A stretch of 64,000 nucleotides of DNA from Acidovorax sp. DW039 (GTDB taxonomy: Bacteria; Pseudomonadota; Gammaproteobacteria; Burkholderiales; Burkholderiaceae_C): NCBI RefSeq assembly GCF_037101375.1, contig NZ_AP029019.1, forward strand, positions 2,170,001-2,234,000, in the 5' to 3' direction. Positions 16,828 to 26,597 of the stretch are shown one piece after another. Within the stretch, counting starts at the first letter, position 1, and each line of letters begins with the position of its first letter. The translations under genes and the position numbers were made by a program. The notes beneath the pieces are model-generated. The model was not told the origin of the DNA. It ran no database searches and saw nothing but the letters and a program-made list of their open reading frames with translations.

Positions 16828-17922
16828 TCAGCCCCCGGTGGACTCGCGCACGATGACCCAGCGGCCATTGCTCTCGACCAGATCCAGCGTCTTGCGGCTG
16901 GTCACGTTGAGGGAGTCTGCGCTGTAGGCCTGGCGAAAGCGCGCGGTGGCTTTGCTGCCGTTGACCGACACATTCAGGTCAGACAGCTGAACGGTGATTT
17001 TTTTCTTGCCTACGATGCGTGCTTCGCGTTCTTTCTCCCACGCCGCACGCGTCAGGCTGCCTGGTGGATCAAATTCCTTACCGTAGGCAGACAGGTAGGC
17101 CTTCATGTCCTTGGCAGCCCAGGCTGCGGCCCATGCTTGCACGGCGGCGGCCACGTCCTTCGCCTCTTTGGCGTCCTTGTTGCTCTTGGCTGCCTCTTTG
17201 CTCGTATCGGCCTTCGCTGTGTCTGCAGCGGGCGCTGGGGCCGGTGTGGGCGCTGCCGCGGGTGCAGGGGCTGCAGCTGGTGCAGCAACAGGGGCGGGGG
17301 CAGGGCTAGGCGCAGGCGCGGCTGCTGGCGCAGGAGCCGTGGCCGGGCGCTGTGCTGCTGCCGGGGCCACAGCCGCAGGCTTGCTGCCCTTGGCGGGGTC
17401 TGCAGAGAAGAGTTCGCGGATCAGCGCCAGCTTGGGCTTGATGGAGTTGGCGTTGTTGGCATCCAGCTGCAGGGCCTTGTTGTAGGCCTGGCTGGCCAGC
17501 TTGGCGTAGATGTCGCCCAGGTTCTCATGCGCGGTGGCGTAGCTGGGGTTGGTGCGGATCGCCATTTCCAGCGCAGTGCGGGCCTTGTCCAGCTGGTTCT
17601 GGTTGGCGTAGAGCACAGCCAGATTGTTGTAGGGCTCGGGCAGCTCGGGGTATTCCTCGGTCAGCTTGGTGAAGGTGGCTACGGCATCTGCGGGCTTGCC
17701 CGAGTCTGCCTGTGCCACGCCCTTGAGGAAGCGCAGTTGCGGATCGCGAGGGTTGGCGGCCAGCCTCTGGTCGGCCTTGGTCAGCGCCTCCGCAGCCTTG
17801 CCTGCCTTCAGCAGCTGGGTAATGTCAGCATAGTCATTGGCGTAGGCTGCACCCGTGCCAACGAGAGCCGTCAATGCCAGCAGGCGCAGAAGTCGTGGAA
17901 GGGTGCGTCGAACTTGCTTCAT
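16828..17922 (-). CDS. Exported TPR protein with Ala/Pro linker and Cds6/NTF2-like domain
   Basis: The ATG at 17920-17922 is preferred over the longer open frame because a signal peptide follows directly (hydrophobic core RLLALTALVGTGAAYA). The 364-residue product has about three tetratricopeptide repeats (residues ~30-160, e.g. PEPYNNLAVLYANQNQLDKA). A long Ala/Pro low-complexity linker (~175-245) and an NTF2-like domain (~260-364) follow; the latter resembles that of the neighbouring L,D-transpeptidase. Likely a periplasmic scaffold working with that enzyme in envelope maintenance; this is inferred from proximity and the shared domain. Confidence 0.85.
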   Translation of the reverse strand: MKQVRRTLPRLLRLLALTALVGTGAAYANDYADITQLLKAGKAAEALTKADQRLAANPRDPQLRFLKGVAQADSGKPADAVATFTKLTEEYPELPEPYNNLAVLYANQNQLDKARTALEMAIRTNPSYATAHENLGDIYAKLASQAYNKALQLDANNANSIKPKLALIRELFSADPAKGSKPAAVAPAAAQRPATAPAPAAAPAPSPAPAPVAAPAAAPAPAAAPTPAPAPAADTAKADTSKEAAKSNKDAKEAKDVAAAVQAWAAAWAAKDMKAYLSAYGKEFDPPGSLTRAAWEKEREARIVGKKKITVQLSDLNVSVNGSKATARFRQAYSADSLNVTSRKTLDLVESNGRWVIVRESTGG

Positions 17923-18134
17923 GGGGGTTCTGGAGGGGTTGAGCGGCGTCAAGCCCGGGCCGGGCTTATACTGCGGCGGATTGTAGCTGAGGGGGTTGTC
18001 ATGACGGTGCGTTGTTGCCGCTGGTGATTTCGTTGGGCGTTCCTTGCCGGACGCCACCCCCGCGTGGGGCCAGGCCCACGCGCTGCAGGGCGGTCTGCTC
18101 CGCCCATCCACCCCCATTCCGACACTGACATTCC

Positions 18135-19511
18135 ATGAGTTTGCGCATCTACAACACGCTCACGCGTGCATTGGAAGACTTTTCTCCGCTCGAACCCGGC
18201 CATGTCCGCATGTATGTATGCGGCATGACCATTTATGACCTGTGCCACATCGGCCACGCACGCATGATGATGGCGTTTGACGTGGTGCAGCGTTGGCTCA
18301 AGGCCAGTGGCCTGCGCGTGACCTACGTGCGCAACATCACCGACATTGACGACAAGATCATCAAGCGGGCGCTGGAGCGTGGCATCACCATCCGCCAGCT
18401 CACCGACGAAATGATCGCCGCCATGCATGAGGACATCGGCGCCCTGGGCATTGAGCCGCCTTCGGTAGAGCCGCGCGCGACCGAGTATGTGCCGCAAATG
18501 CTCTCGCTCATCGGCCAACTGGAGAGCAAAGGCCTGGCCTACCGCGCCAGCAATGGCGACGTGAACTATTCCGTACGCAAGTTTGTGGGCTACGGCAAGC
18601 TCTCGGGCAAGTCGCTGGATGAACTGCGCGCGGGCGAACGGGTGGCTGTGCAGGACGGCAAGGAAGACCCCCTCGATTTCGTGCTGTGGAAATCGGCCAA
18701 GGCCGATGAGCCTGAGGACGCCAAGTGGGCGAGTTCGTTTGGAACGGGCCGTCCCGGCTGGCATATCGAATGCTCTGCCATGAGCTGCGCCACCTTGGGC
18801 GAAACATTTGACATCCATGGCGGTGGGGCAGACCTGCAGTTCCCTCACCATGAGAACGAAATTGCGCAAAGCGAGGGCGCAACGGGCAAACCCCTGGCCA
18901 ACTTCTGGGTGCACAACGGCTTTGTGCGGGTGGACAACGAGAAGATGAGCAAGTCGCTCGGTAACTTCTTCACCATCCGCGATGTGCTCAAGCGGTACGA
19001 CGCAGAGACGGTGCGGTTCTTTATTGTGCGAGCCCACTACCGCAGTGCCCTCAATTACAGCGATGCCCACCTGGACGATGCGCGTCAAGCGCTCAAGCGG
19101 CTTTACACGGCCTTGAGCCTGGTGCAGCCAGCTGTGGTGGATGTGGACTGGTCCAACGCTTACGCGGCCCGCTTCAAGGCTGCGATGGACGAAGACTTTG
19201 GCACACCTGAAGCGGTGGCTGTGCTGTTTGAACTGGCGGGCGAAGTGAACAAGACCCGCTCTGCGCAGACCGCTGGCTTGCTGAAAGCGCTTGCCAGGTG
19301 CCTGGGTATTTTGCAGGGTGACCCTCAAGCCTTCCTGAAGGCAGGAGCCGGGCTGGATGAGGCTGCCATTCAGGCGCAGATCTCAGCCCGGGCCGAGGCC
19401 AAGGCCGCCAAGAACTTTGCCGAGGCAGACCGCATCCGTCAGGCTTTGCTGGCGCAAGGCATTGTTCTCAAGGACTCGGCCGCTGGCACCACATGGGAAG
19501 CGGCTCAGTGA
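18135..19511 (+). CDS. cysS: Cysteine--tRNA ligase
   Basis: Charges tRNA-Cys. The 458-residue protein has the class I motif [20 protein letters not shown] (residues ~28-47; HIGH equivalent, with Cys as zinc ligand), further zinc ligands in [10 protein letters not shown] and [11 protein letters not shown], and KMSKSLGNF near residue 273. Length is typical (~460). ATG at 18135. Monocistronic upstream, and followed by the DNA glycosylase gene after 45 bases. Confidence 0.97.
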   Translation: MSLRIYNTLTRALEDFSPLEPGHVRMYVCGMTIYDLCHIGHARMMMAFDVVQRWLKASGLRVTYVRNITDIDDKIIKRALERGITIRQLTDEMIAAMHEDIGALGIEPPSVEPRATEYVPQMLSLIGQLESKGLAYRASNGDVNYSVRKFVGYGKLSGKSLDELRAGERVAVQDGKEDPLDFVLWKSAKADEPEDAKWASSFGTGRPGWHIECSAMSCATLGETFDIHGGGADLQFPHHENEIAQSEGATGKPLANFWVHNGFVRVDNEKMSKSLGNFFTIRDVLKRYDAETVRFFIVRAHYRSALNYSDAHLDDARQALKRLYTALSLVQPAVVDVDWSNAYAARFKAAMDEDFGTPEAVAVLFELAGEVNKTRSAQTAGLLKALARCLGILQGDPQAFLKAGAGLDEAAIQAQISARAEAKAAKNFAEADRIRQALLAQGIVLKDSAAGTTWEAAQ

Positions 19512-19556
19512 TTTTTTGTTTGGTAAAAACCGCCATCAAGGCAGAGTGGATGAGCG

Positions 19557-20231
19557 GTGTCAGCTCCTAAAAAAATAGCAAATTCGGGTGCAGGCAGTGC
19601 TGCGCCCATTTTGAGTACCCCGGCTTACTGGGCCGAAGCGTGCAAGCATCTGGTCAAGAAGGACCGGGTCATGAAGCGTCTGATCCCGCAGTTCGGCGAT
19701 GCCGCGCTCCAGACCCGGCGGGACGCATTTACCACCCTGGCCCGCAGCATCGTGGGCCAGCAGGTTTCCGTCAAATCCGCACAGGCCGTGTGGGAACGTT
19801 TTGTGGCGCTCTCGCGCACCCTCAGCCCCGCCAGCGTGCTGAAGCTCAAGGTGGACGACATGCGCGCAGCCGGACTGTCTGCCCGCAAGATTGATTACCT
19901 GGTGGACTTGGCCCTGCACTTTGTCAATGGCAAATTGCATGTGAAGGACTGGGAGTCCATGGACGACGAGGCCATCATTGCGGAACTGGTGGATATCCGC
20001 GGGATTGGCCGCTGGACGGCAGAGATGTTCCTCATCTTCTATCTGCAGCGGCCCAATGTGTTGCCCCTGGACGACCCGGGGCTCATTGCGGGCATCAGCC
20101 ACAACTATTTCTCGGGCGATCCTGTCAGCCGCAGCGATGCCCGTGAAGTTGCTGAGGCCTGGAAACCCTGGTGCAGTGTGGCGACTTGGTATATTTGGCG
20201 GTCATTGGACCCCGCACCTGCTGGCGATTGA
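19557..20231 (+). CDS. DNA-3-methyladenine glycosylase, AlkA-type HhH-GPD
   Basis: Removes alkylated bases in base-excision repair. The 224-residue protein contains the helix-hairpin-helix LVDIRGIGRWTAEMFLIF (around residues 142-159) and the catalytic Asp in LPLDDPGL (~170). An earlier segment, TTLARSIVGQQVSVKSAQAV, is typical of the family. The reading frame starts with GTG at 19557; a nearby ATG at 19550 is in another frame and stops at once. It lacks the extra N-terminal domain of E. coli AlkA, as usual for the short form next to cysS and accA in this family. Confidence 0.9.
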   Translation: MSAPKKIANSGAGSAAPILSTPAYWAEACKHLVKKDRVMKRLIPQFGDAALQTRRDAFTTLARSIVGQQVSVKSAQAVWERFVALSRTLSPASVLKLKVDDMRAAGLSARKIDYLVDLALHFVNGKLHVKDWESMDDEAIIAELVDIRGIGRWTAEMFLIFYLQRPNVLPLDDPGLIAGISHNYFSGDPVSRSDAREVAEAWKPWCSVATWYIWRSLDPAPAGD

Positions 20232-20318
20232 CGCCGGGCAAAAGCACCCTGACCGGCTTCGGTTACATTGCGTGCCATTCGTGGCCGCACAGCACTGCGC
20301 GACCTAAGGAGAAAAACG

Positions 20319-21293
20319 TTGGCGAAAAAGACCTTTCTGGATTTTGAGCAGCCCATTGCCGAACTCGAATCCAAAATCGAAGAACTGCGCTACGTGCAGA
20401 CCGAGAGTGCTGTCGATATCTCTGAAGAAATCGACCAGCTCAGCAAGAAAAGCCAGCAGCTCACTAAGGATATCTACAGCGAGCTGACGCCCTGGCAAAT
20501 CACCAAGATTGCCCGCCATCCCGAGCGCCCCTACACGCTGGATTACGTGCGGGACATCTTCACGGATTTCGTGGAGTTGCATGGTGACCGCCACTACGCG
20601 GATGACCTTTCCATCGTGGGTGGACTGGCCCGTTTCAACGGCCACGCCTGCATGGTGATCGGGCATCAGAAAGGCCGCGATACCAAAGAGCGCGCCATGC
20701 GCAACTTTGGCATGAGCAAGCCGGAGGGCTACCGCAAGGCCCTGCGCCTCATGAAGACGGCTGAAAAATTCAAGCTCCCTGTCTTCACGTTTGTGGACAC
20801 GCCGGGCGCCTATCCAGGCATCGACGCAGAAGAGCGGGGCCAGTCCGAGGCCATTGGCCGCAACATTTTTGAGATGGCACAGCTTGAGGTGCCCATCATC
20901 ACCACCATCATTGGCGAGGGCGGCTCCGGCGGTGCCTTGGCTATCAGTGTTGCCGACCAGGTTGTGATGCTGCAGTACGCGGTGTACTCGGTGATCAGCC
21001 CTGAAGGTTGCGCGTCCATTCTGTGGAAGACCAGCGAAAAAGCCCAGGAGGCAGCCGACGCCCTGGGTATCACAGCCCACCGCCTGAAAGCTTTGGGTTT
21101 GGTGGACAAGATCGTGAGCGAGCCCGTGGGTGGCGCGCACCGCGATCACAAGCAGATGTCTGCCTTCCTCAAGCGTGCTTTGGGTGATGCATTCCGCCAA
21201 GTGGCTGATCTGAAGACCAAGGACTTGCTGGAGCGTCGTTACGAGCGGCTTCAAAGCTATGGCCGTTTTAGCGATACCAAGGCGGATCGCTGA
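20319..21293 (+). CDS. accA: Acetyl-CoA carboxylase carboxyltransferase subunit alpha
   Basis: With AccD transfers the carboxyl group from biotin to acetyl-CoA, the first step of fatty-acid synthesis. The start is taken as TTG at 20319 because AAGGAG lies 8 bases before it and the product then begins [19 protein letters not shown], as in other AccA; the open frame extends 51 bases further upstream without homology. The 324-residue protein has [20 protein letters not shown] and [11 protein letters not shown], typical of the alpha subunit. Terminator directly behind. The TTG start may lower expression to balance AccD. Confidence 0.95.
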   Translation: MAKKTFLDFEQPIAELESKIEELRYVQTESAVDISEEIDQLSKKSQQLTKDIYSELTPWQITKIARHPERPYTLDYVRDIFTDFVELHGDRHYADDLSIVGGLARFNGHACMVIGHQKGRDTKERAMRNFGMSKPEGYRKALRLMKTAEKFKLPVFTFVDTPGAYPGIDAEERGQSEAIGRNIFEMAQLEVPIITTIIGEGGSGGALAISVADQVVMLQYAVYSVISPEGCASILWKTSEKAQEAADALGITAHRLKALGLVDKIVSEPVGGAHRDHKQMSAFLKRALGDAFRQVADLKTKDLLERRYERLQSYGRFSDTKADR

Positions 21294-21317
21294 AATTTCT
21301 GTGAGCATTCACCCATC

Positions 21318-21343
21318 AACGGCCCTTCGGGGCCGTTGTTGTT
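21318..21343 (+). terminator. Rho-independent terminator of accA
   Basis: AACGGCCC and GGGCCGTT form an 8-bp stem with a TTCG tetraloop, followed by a T-rich stretch, 24 bases after the accA stop. Confidence 0.85.
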
Positions 21344-21546
21344 TCTGGCACTTTGTTGGCACAATTTCTCAGCATCTGGCGGATTGTTGCGCTAACAGAC
21401 GTGTCACCTGTATCAAAAGCCACGCTATGGCCGTGGCTGGCAGCGCATTTCTGATGCCTATGTTGAACATTGCCGGGTAACTAAGTATTGATTTTGTATC
21501 AAACATTGTTAAAAATGATGTTTGTGAAAAAAGTGCAGGAGTTGCC

Positions 21547-23388
21547 ATGTCCATGATGAAGACGCTGAAGGGCCAGATACTTGCCTTCTCTACCCTCTGT
21601 CTGGTTGTTGCCTTGTTGGTACTCACCGGTGCCAACTATCTTGTGGCCAGTTCGCAGGCGCAAGATTCCATCACCCGGCAAAGCCGTGAGACCGCGCAAA
21701 GCCATGCCCATACCATTGAGGAGTGGGCGCGATCCAAGGCGCAGATCGTCGCTGCTTCGGTAGGAGCATTCGATGAGGCAGAGCCTGCGAAGCTTCTGGC
21801 TATCCTGCGCGATTCGGGCAAGTTCAGTACGGCCTATTTTGGTTTTGCCGACAAGCGTTATGTTTTCTCGGAAACGCGCAATCTGCCCGCCGGTTACGAC
21901 CCTACCGCTCGCCCCTGGTACAAGCAAGCTGCTGCTGCGGGAGCGCCGGTGGTGACACCTCCCTACATCTCCGCTTCTGACGGAAAACTGGTGGTGACCT
22001 TTGCTGTGCCAGTGGGCACGGGCTCCTCCCTCAAAGGGGTGGCAGCAGTGGATGTGTCCATGGAGTCGGTACTGGAAACCGTGGCGGCCGTTCATCCCAC
22101 GCCCCAAAGCTTCGGCTTCATGGCATCCACAGACGGGAAAATCATTGCCCACCCCAACGCTCAGCTCACGCTGAAACCTCTGACGGACCTCTCCGCAGAT
22201 TTGTCGGGCGACAAACTGGCTGCCGCCGCTTCCAACAATGCGTTGCTGGCCGTGAAGATTGATGAGCGCAATCGCCTTCTGACTGTAGTACCTGTTCCAG
22301 GCACCCCATGGCTGCTGGTGGTGGCGCTGGATGAAAGTGAGGCAATGGCCCCCGTGCGCTCCATGCTGACGACTTCTTTGCTGTCCAGTGCCGTGGTGCT
22401 CGTCATTGCTGTGGTGCTGTTGGGTGGGGTTTTGACCCAGCGGCTGCGCCGTCTCACCCAAGTGCGCGATGCCATGCGTGAAGTGGGTGAGGGCGACGGA
22501 GATCTTTCTCGCCGTATCGACGCCCATGGCGAGGATGAGTTGGCGCAGATCGCTTCCAGCTTCAATGCCTTCGTTGCGAAGCTTTCAGGAGTGCTCTTGC
22601 AAATTCGGGACGCCAGCAGTTCAGTTCGCATTGCCTCGGAAGAGATTGCGTCGGGCAACCAGGATCTGAGCAGTCGCACAGAGATGGCGGCGTCCAGTCT
22701 GGAGGAGACGTCGGCCTCCATGGCGCAGCTCACAGACACCGTGCAGCAGAATGCAGAGGCCGCTCGCCAGGCCAATCAGCTGGCGGTTCAGGCATCCTCC
22801 GTGGCGCGTCACGGCGGCTCTGTGGTGAGCAATGTGGTATCGACCATGGAGAAGATCAATTCGGCCTCCCGCAAGATCGGCGACATCATTGGCGTCATTG
22901 ACGGCATAGCCTTCCAGACCAACATCCTCGCTCTGAATGCGGCGGTTGAAGCTGCCAGAGCGGGTGAGCAGGGACGAGGCTTTGCTGTGGTGGCGGGTGA
23001 GGTGCGCAGCTTGGCCCAACGCAGTGCAGAAGCCGCGCGTGAGATCAAGACATTGATCGGCTCCTCGGTTGAGCAGGTGGACAATGGCTCCCGACTGGTG
23101 GATGAGGCCGGAAGCACCATGACGGACATCGTCAATGCCGTGCAGCGTGTCACGGATATCATGGCCGAGATTACCGCCTCCACCAATGAGCAAAGCGCGA
23201 GCATCAGCGAGGTGGGCCAAGCAGTGTCGCACCTGGACCAGATGACGCAACAAAATGCCGCTTTGGTGGAAGAGGGCGCGGCCGCTGCCCAGAGTCTTCG
23301 CGACCAGTCGGTGCGTTTGGCAGAGGTGGTAGGCACTTTCAAACTTTCTGCTGAAGGTGCCGCTGTGCCCATGCTGTCCGCACGCTGA
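21547..23388 (+). CDS. Methyl-accepting chemotaxis protein with dCache sensor domain
   Basis: Membrane chemoreceptor controlling CheA. The 613-residue protein has TM1 (about residues 12-32), a periplasmic double-Cache (PDC) domain to about residue 270 with the typical RPWYKQA motif, TM2 (~275-297) and a HAMP domain. The cytoplasmic signalling domain has the conserved tip [20 protein letters not shown], followed by the usual [15 protein letters not shown]. No C-terminal NWETF-type pentapeptide is visible, so methylation may depend on other receptors. Amino acids or organic acids are usual dCache ligands; the ligand here is unknown. Confidence 0.95.
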   Translation: MSMMKTLKGQILAFSTLCLVVALLVLTGANYLVASSQAQDSITRQSRETAQSHAHTIEEWARSKAQIVAASVGAFDEAEPAKLLAILRDSGKFSTAYFGFADKRYVFSETRNLPAGYDPTARPWYKQAAAAGAPVVTPPYISASDGKLVVTFAVPVGTGSSLKGVAAVDVSMESVLETVAAVHPTPQSFGFMASTDGKIIAHPNAQLTLKPLTDLSADLSGDKLAAAASNNALLAVKIDERNRLLTVVPVPGTPWLLVVALDESEAMAPVRSMLTTSLLSSAVVLVIAVVLLGGVLTQRLRRLTQVRDAMREVGEGDGDLSRRIDAHGEDELAQIASSFNAFVAKLSGVLLQIRDASSSVRIASEEIASGNQDLSSRTEMAASSLEETSASMAQLTDTVQQNAEAARQANQLAVQASSVARHGGSVVSNVVSTMEKINSASRKIGDIIGVIDGIAFQTNILALNAAVEAARAGEQGRGFAVVAGEVRSLAQRSAEAAREIKTLIGSSVEQVDNGSRLVDEAGSTMTDIVNAVQRVTDIMAEITASTNEQSASISEVGQAVSHLDQMTQQNAALVEEGAAAAQSLRDQSVRLAEVVGTFKLSAEGAAVPMLSAR

Positions 23389-23473
23389 GGAGTGGCTGCT
23401 CCAGAGCCCGTGTGCGGTCTTTTCTGCGCAGACACCGCTAGATCGTAAGCAGGCTCTCTTGAAAGCGAGTAGT

Positions 23474-24421
23474 GTGACAAAGGCCTTTACTGAAGCGCTG
23501 AACCGGTTTTCCCCCCCACTGCCATTGCTGGTGGCCTTCAGCGGTGGCGCAGATTCAACAGCGCTGCTGGCTGCGTGCGCGCAGCGATGGCCGGGGCAGG
23601 TTCAAGCGGTGCATGTGCATCACGGCCTGCAGGCAGCGGCAGAAGACTTTGTGGCGCAATGCCATGCTGTGTGCCAACGGCTCGATGTGCCGTTGGCAGT
23701 CCGCTATGTAAATGCCCATGCCAAGCCCGGTCAGAGTCCGGAAGACGCTGCGCGCCGGGCACGCTATGGTGCATTGGACGATTTCCTGGCTTCATCGGAG
23801 GGCCGGGGCATTGCGTCGGTGGCGTTGGCGCACCATGCTGATGATCAGGTAGAGACCATGCTCCTGGCCTTGTCCCGCGGTACGGGTGTCGCCGGTATGG
23901 CAGGGATGCCTTACCGGTGGTTGCGTGGGGGGCTCCCCTGGTTTCGTCCTTTGCTATCTGTGCCAGGAGAAGACCTGCGTGAATGGTTGAAGGAGCATGC
24001 TCTTGGCTGGATCGAAGACCCCAGCAACAGTGATTCGCGCTATACCCGCAACAGAATTCGCAGTCAGTTGCTTCCGGCGCTGCAGTCGGTTTTCCCTGCT
24101 TTCCGCGAAACCTTCGTTCGGTCATCGGCGCATGCTGCCGAGGCGGATATGCTGTTACGCGAACTCGCCGCAGAGGACTTGGCCCACATTGGCACCCCTC
24201 CGTCCATTCAGCGCTTGCAGCAGTTATCACGCCAGCGGCAGTCCAATGTACTGCGCCATTGGCTGGTTTCCCTGCACCAGACCACACCTGCCGCCGTACA
24301 GCTCGCAGAGTTGCTGCGCCAGATTGCGACCTGCACCACACGTGGACACAAGATAAGCATCAAAGTGGGCCGTGGATTTGTGGAGCGGGAAGGGCCGTTG
24401 TTGATCTGGCGCGAGGCGTGA
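23474..24421 (+). CDS. tilS: tRNA(Ile)-lysidine synthase
   Basis: Converts C34 of the CAU-anticodon tRNA-Ile to lysidine so that it reads AUA. The PP-loop SGGADST sits near residues 23-29 and the family motif VHHGLQ near 50. HHADDQVETMLLALSRGTG and GWIEDPSNSDSRYTRNRIR mark the TilS core. GTG at 23474 gives 315 residues and normal spacing to the PP-loop; an in-frame TTG at 23459 is an alternative. The open frame reaches back into the chemoreceptor gene but without homology. tRNA-Ser follows 112 bases downstream. Confidence 0.93.
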   Translation: MTKAFTEALNRFSPPLPLLVAFSGGADSTALLAACAQRWPGQVQAVHVHHGLQAAAEDFVAQCHAVCQRLDVPLAVRYVNAHAKPGQSPEDAARRARYGALDDFLASSEGRGIASVALAHHADDQVETMLLALSRGTGVAGMAGMPYRWLRGGLPWFRPLLSVPGEDLREWLKEHALGWIEDPSNSDSRYTRNRIRSQLLPALQSVFPAFRETFVRSSAHAAEADMLLRELAAEDLAHIGTPPSIQRLQQLSRQRQSNVLRHWLVSLHQTTPAAVQLAELLRQIATCTTRGHKISIKVGRGFVEREGPLLIWREA

Positions 24422-24532
24422 ATACAGCACTCGTGCGCCGCAAACCTGTCGCAGTGATGAGCACAGGGGAATGGCTTTCTCTCTTCACGCTTTCGCTGAA
24501 GCGCAGAAAAAATGAGGCATAATAGCGGGATT

Positions 24533-24625
24533 GGAAACGTGACCGAGTGGCCGAAGGTGCTCCCCTGCTAAGGGAGTATGGGGTGTAGAGCCTCATCGAG
24601 GGTTCGAATCCCTCCGTTTCCGCCA
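24533..24625 (+). tRNA. tRNA-Ser (anticodon GCU), CCA encoded
   Basis: A 93-base class II tRNA. The 7-bp acceptor GGAAACG pairs with CGTTTCC (24615-24621). The anticodon arm CTCCC-CTGCTAA-GGGAG has anticodon GCT; there is a long variable arm, a T arm GAGGG-TTCGAAT-CCCTC, and CCA at 24623-24625. It reads serine AGC/AGU codons. A -10-like CATAAT lies at 24518-24523. It marks the left border of the accessory region that follows. Confidence 0.97.
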
Positions 24626-24635
24626 AAAGCCAAGC

Positions 24636-24663
24636 AAAAAAGCGCCTCTCGGGGCGCTTTTTT
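24636..24663 (+). terminator. Rho-independent terminator of tRNA-Ser
   Basis: AAAAAGCGCC pairs with GGCGCTTTTT around a short loop, with T residues following, 10 bases after the tRNA. Confidence 0.85.
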
Positions 24664-25036
24664 GTTTCTATCTACCAATAAATCTACCAATTCATGCTCG
24701 TATTGGTTTGGATTGAGTTGGATTAGATTGGACTCTTCGGTCATCGGTTACTTTGCTGACGAGGCGCAACTCGGGTCTTCCTGGTCTTCGTGGGTGACTC
24801 GATTTGGTTTGCTTCTTTATGGGCTCATCTCAAAGCCTAGAAGACTACTTTGCAGCGGTTGCTGTCATCCAATCTTGGCCGTCGAACGCGTACTATCGGC
24901 CAATACCTGTCGGCGGCAAACGACAGCTCCCCTGGCGTTCAGTTGGTATGCTGGGCGAGAACCGACCGCTCCAGCGAGCGGCTGCTCGTTGATTGGAGAA
25001 GTGGGCAGCAAGTCAATCAGCATTGCAGTCCACGAG
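24664..25036. other. Gene-free junction between tRNA-Ser and the accessory island
   Basis: No convincing gene. It begins with a near-tandem repeat ATCTACCAAT (24670-24679 and 24682-24691), of the kind I associate with sequence between a tRNA gene and an integrated island's integrase; that is a soft impression, not proof. The rest is of lower GC than the housekeeping region and shows no recognisable structure. Confidence 0.4.
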
Positions 25037-26410
25037 CTACCATCCTTGGGTCTGCAACTGCTTCAGTTCTGCCGCGTTGAAGGCATCACGCCTCATAGTC
25101 AGGCAGAGCAGATGCGAGGGCCGAGTCATGGCTACGTAGTGCAACTTGAGCCGCCCGAGCAAGCGAGAACTCTCCAGCTCAGGCTTGCCCTTCGCCTTCT
25201 TCTTCATCCCGCCGGCCCGTTCGCCCAGAATCCATGGTTTTAGCTTACTCAGGTGATGCTCGTAGTAAAAGCTGTCCAACACCAGGGTCGCCGTATGGGT
25301 CTCGCCTTTAACTGAGTGAATGGAGCCCAGACGGATGCGGACCTTCGGCATTTCTGGGGGATGGCTGTAGAAGTTCAGGATGGTTTGCGATGAGCTGGCT
25401 TCGGCGGGTGGGCTTTGCAACGCGTCGGGTCCGGTCAAAAAGTCGATAGCAACCTGTGGGAACTTGGTTGCCTGAGCTAGATGTAACCCGATCTCCGTGA
25501 CTTGCAGCAATGCCGATTGCCACTCCACTGCGTCGAACTGTCCTCGCAATGTGATCGTCTTGTCCAGCAGGGAGCGGTAGGTCTCTTCCGCGGAGCTACC
25601 TTCCAGCGCATCAAGAACAATCCTATGTGCGGGCTTCCTTCCGCCAAACCATGTCGGCGTTGCTCCGGCGAGCTCTGCAAACCTCAGCAGGGCAGATGCC
25701 AATGCGTTAACGATGCCTTGCGCATTGCATGTCTCCAGCGCATCGCGAGAGGACTTAGAGAGGTACTGGCCGAATGTTAGCGGCGTGGACTCCTTGTTAG
25801 CGCTGACCGGGTCGTAGGCCGGCGCGTAATGCCCTATCGCACGGGGGATCGAGTGCGCGGCCTTGTCGTTCAGATCGTGAACACCAGCAACCGCCGTGAA
25901 GACCCCGGCCAACAATTCCCTGGAATCAAACTTCGAAATCAGGTAATTTCCATAGTGGCGCAGGACGTCCCGCACAGATTCGTCGTCGAACAGGAAGAGG
26001 ACTGGCGGCAGTGCCTCACGTGAAATCCTGCTTCGAGTAGTGCCCGATCCTTTCAGATCCTGCGGGACGATTCCGAGGCCTTTCGCGACGTTGGCGATTC
26101 CTTGCGGAAATCGGTAGCTGCGAGGCAGGTTGTGAGGCACTCCTGATGGAAAACTATCAGTCGTTGCCCCATCGGCACCGTTATGAGCGTAGATCGCTTG
26201 GTTGGAGTCGCCAAACCGTTGCCGAATTGCGGTGCAGGATGTCGCGGTAGTGCAGGCGCGCTTGGTTAAGGCTTGGAAAGTCGCGTCCGTCAACGCGTAC
26301 GGGGATGCTGGATGGCATAGATAACTCCACTGGTCGGTTTGACCGTTGATGAACAAGGTGGAGTGGCCCCGGTCTACTGTGAACCACTCACGGTATGGGG
26401 CGGTATTCAT
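25037..26410 (-). pseudogene. N-terminally truncated UvrD-type helicase (GajB-like) remnant
   Basis: The frame of about 457 codons contains the C-terminal half of a superfamily 1 helicase. RFGDSNQAIYAHNG (about residue 66, motif III region) is followed by RIRLGSIHSVKGETHTATLV (motif V) and LHYVAMTRPSHLLCLTM (motif VI). The N-terminal P-loop and DEAQ box are missing; residues before ~60 show no helicase similarity and look like unrelated sequence fused by deletion. The phrase around GDSNQAIY resembles helicases that pair with OLD-type nucleases in Gabija-like defence systems, but no such nuclease gene is adjacent. Probably inactive debris in a defence locus. Confidence 0.7.
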
Positions 26411-26597
26411 CAAAACAGGGGGTTCGATGGCTGCGTTGTCTGCCGTTGGTTGCGGGGCTTTGAGACGGGCACTGTTGAACTGTGTACGGCCGTCCGGTCG
26501 ACGGATCCAACCGCTGAAATGACATCTTGGAAGCTCTTCTGAATGGTGTTATTTGGTTGAATCGACAATATTTTGTGGATTTGTGCTTTAATTTCTC

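Noticed and set aside
25037..26410. A complete Gabija system
   Set aside because: The helicase lacks its P-loop half and the neighbouring ATPase pairs with an RloB-like protein rather than having a fused OLD-type TOPRIM domain.
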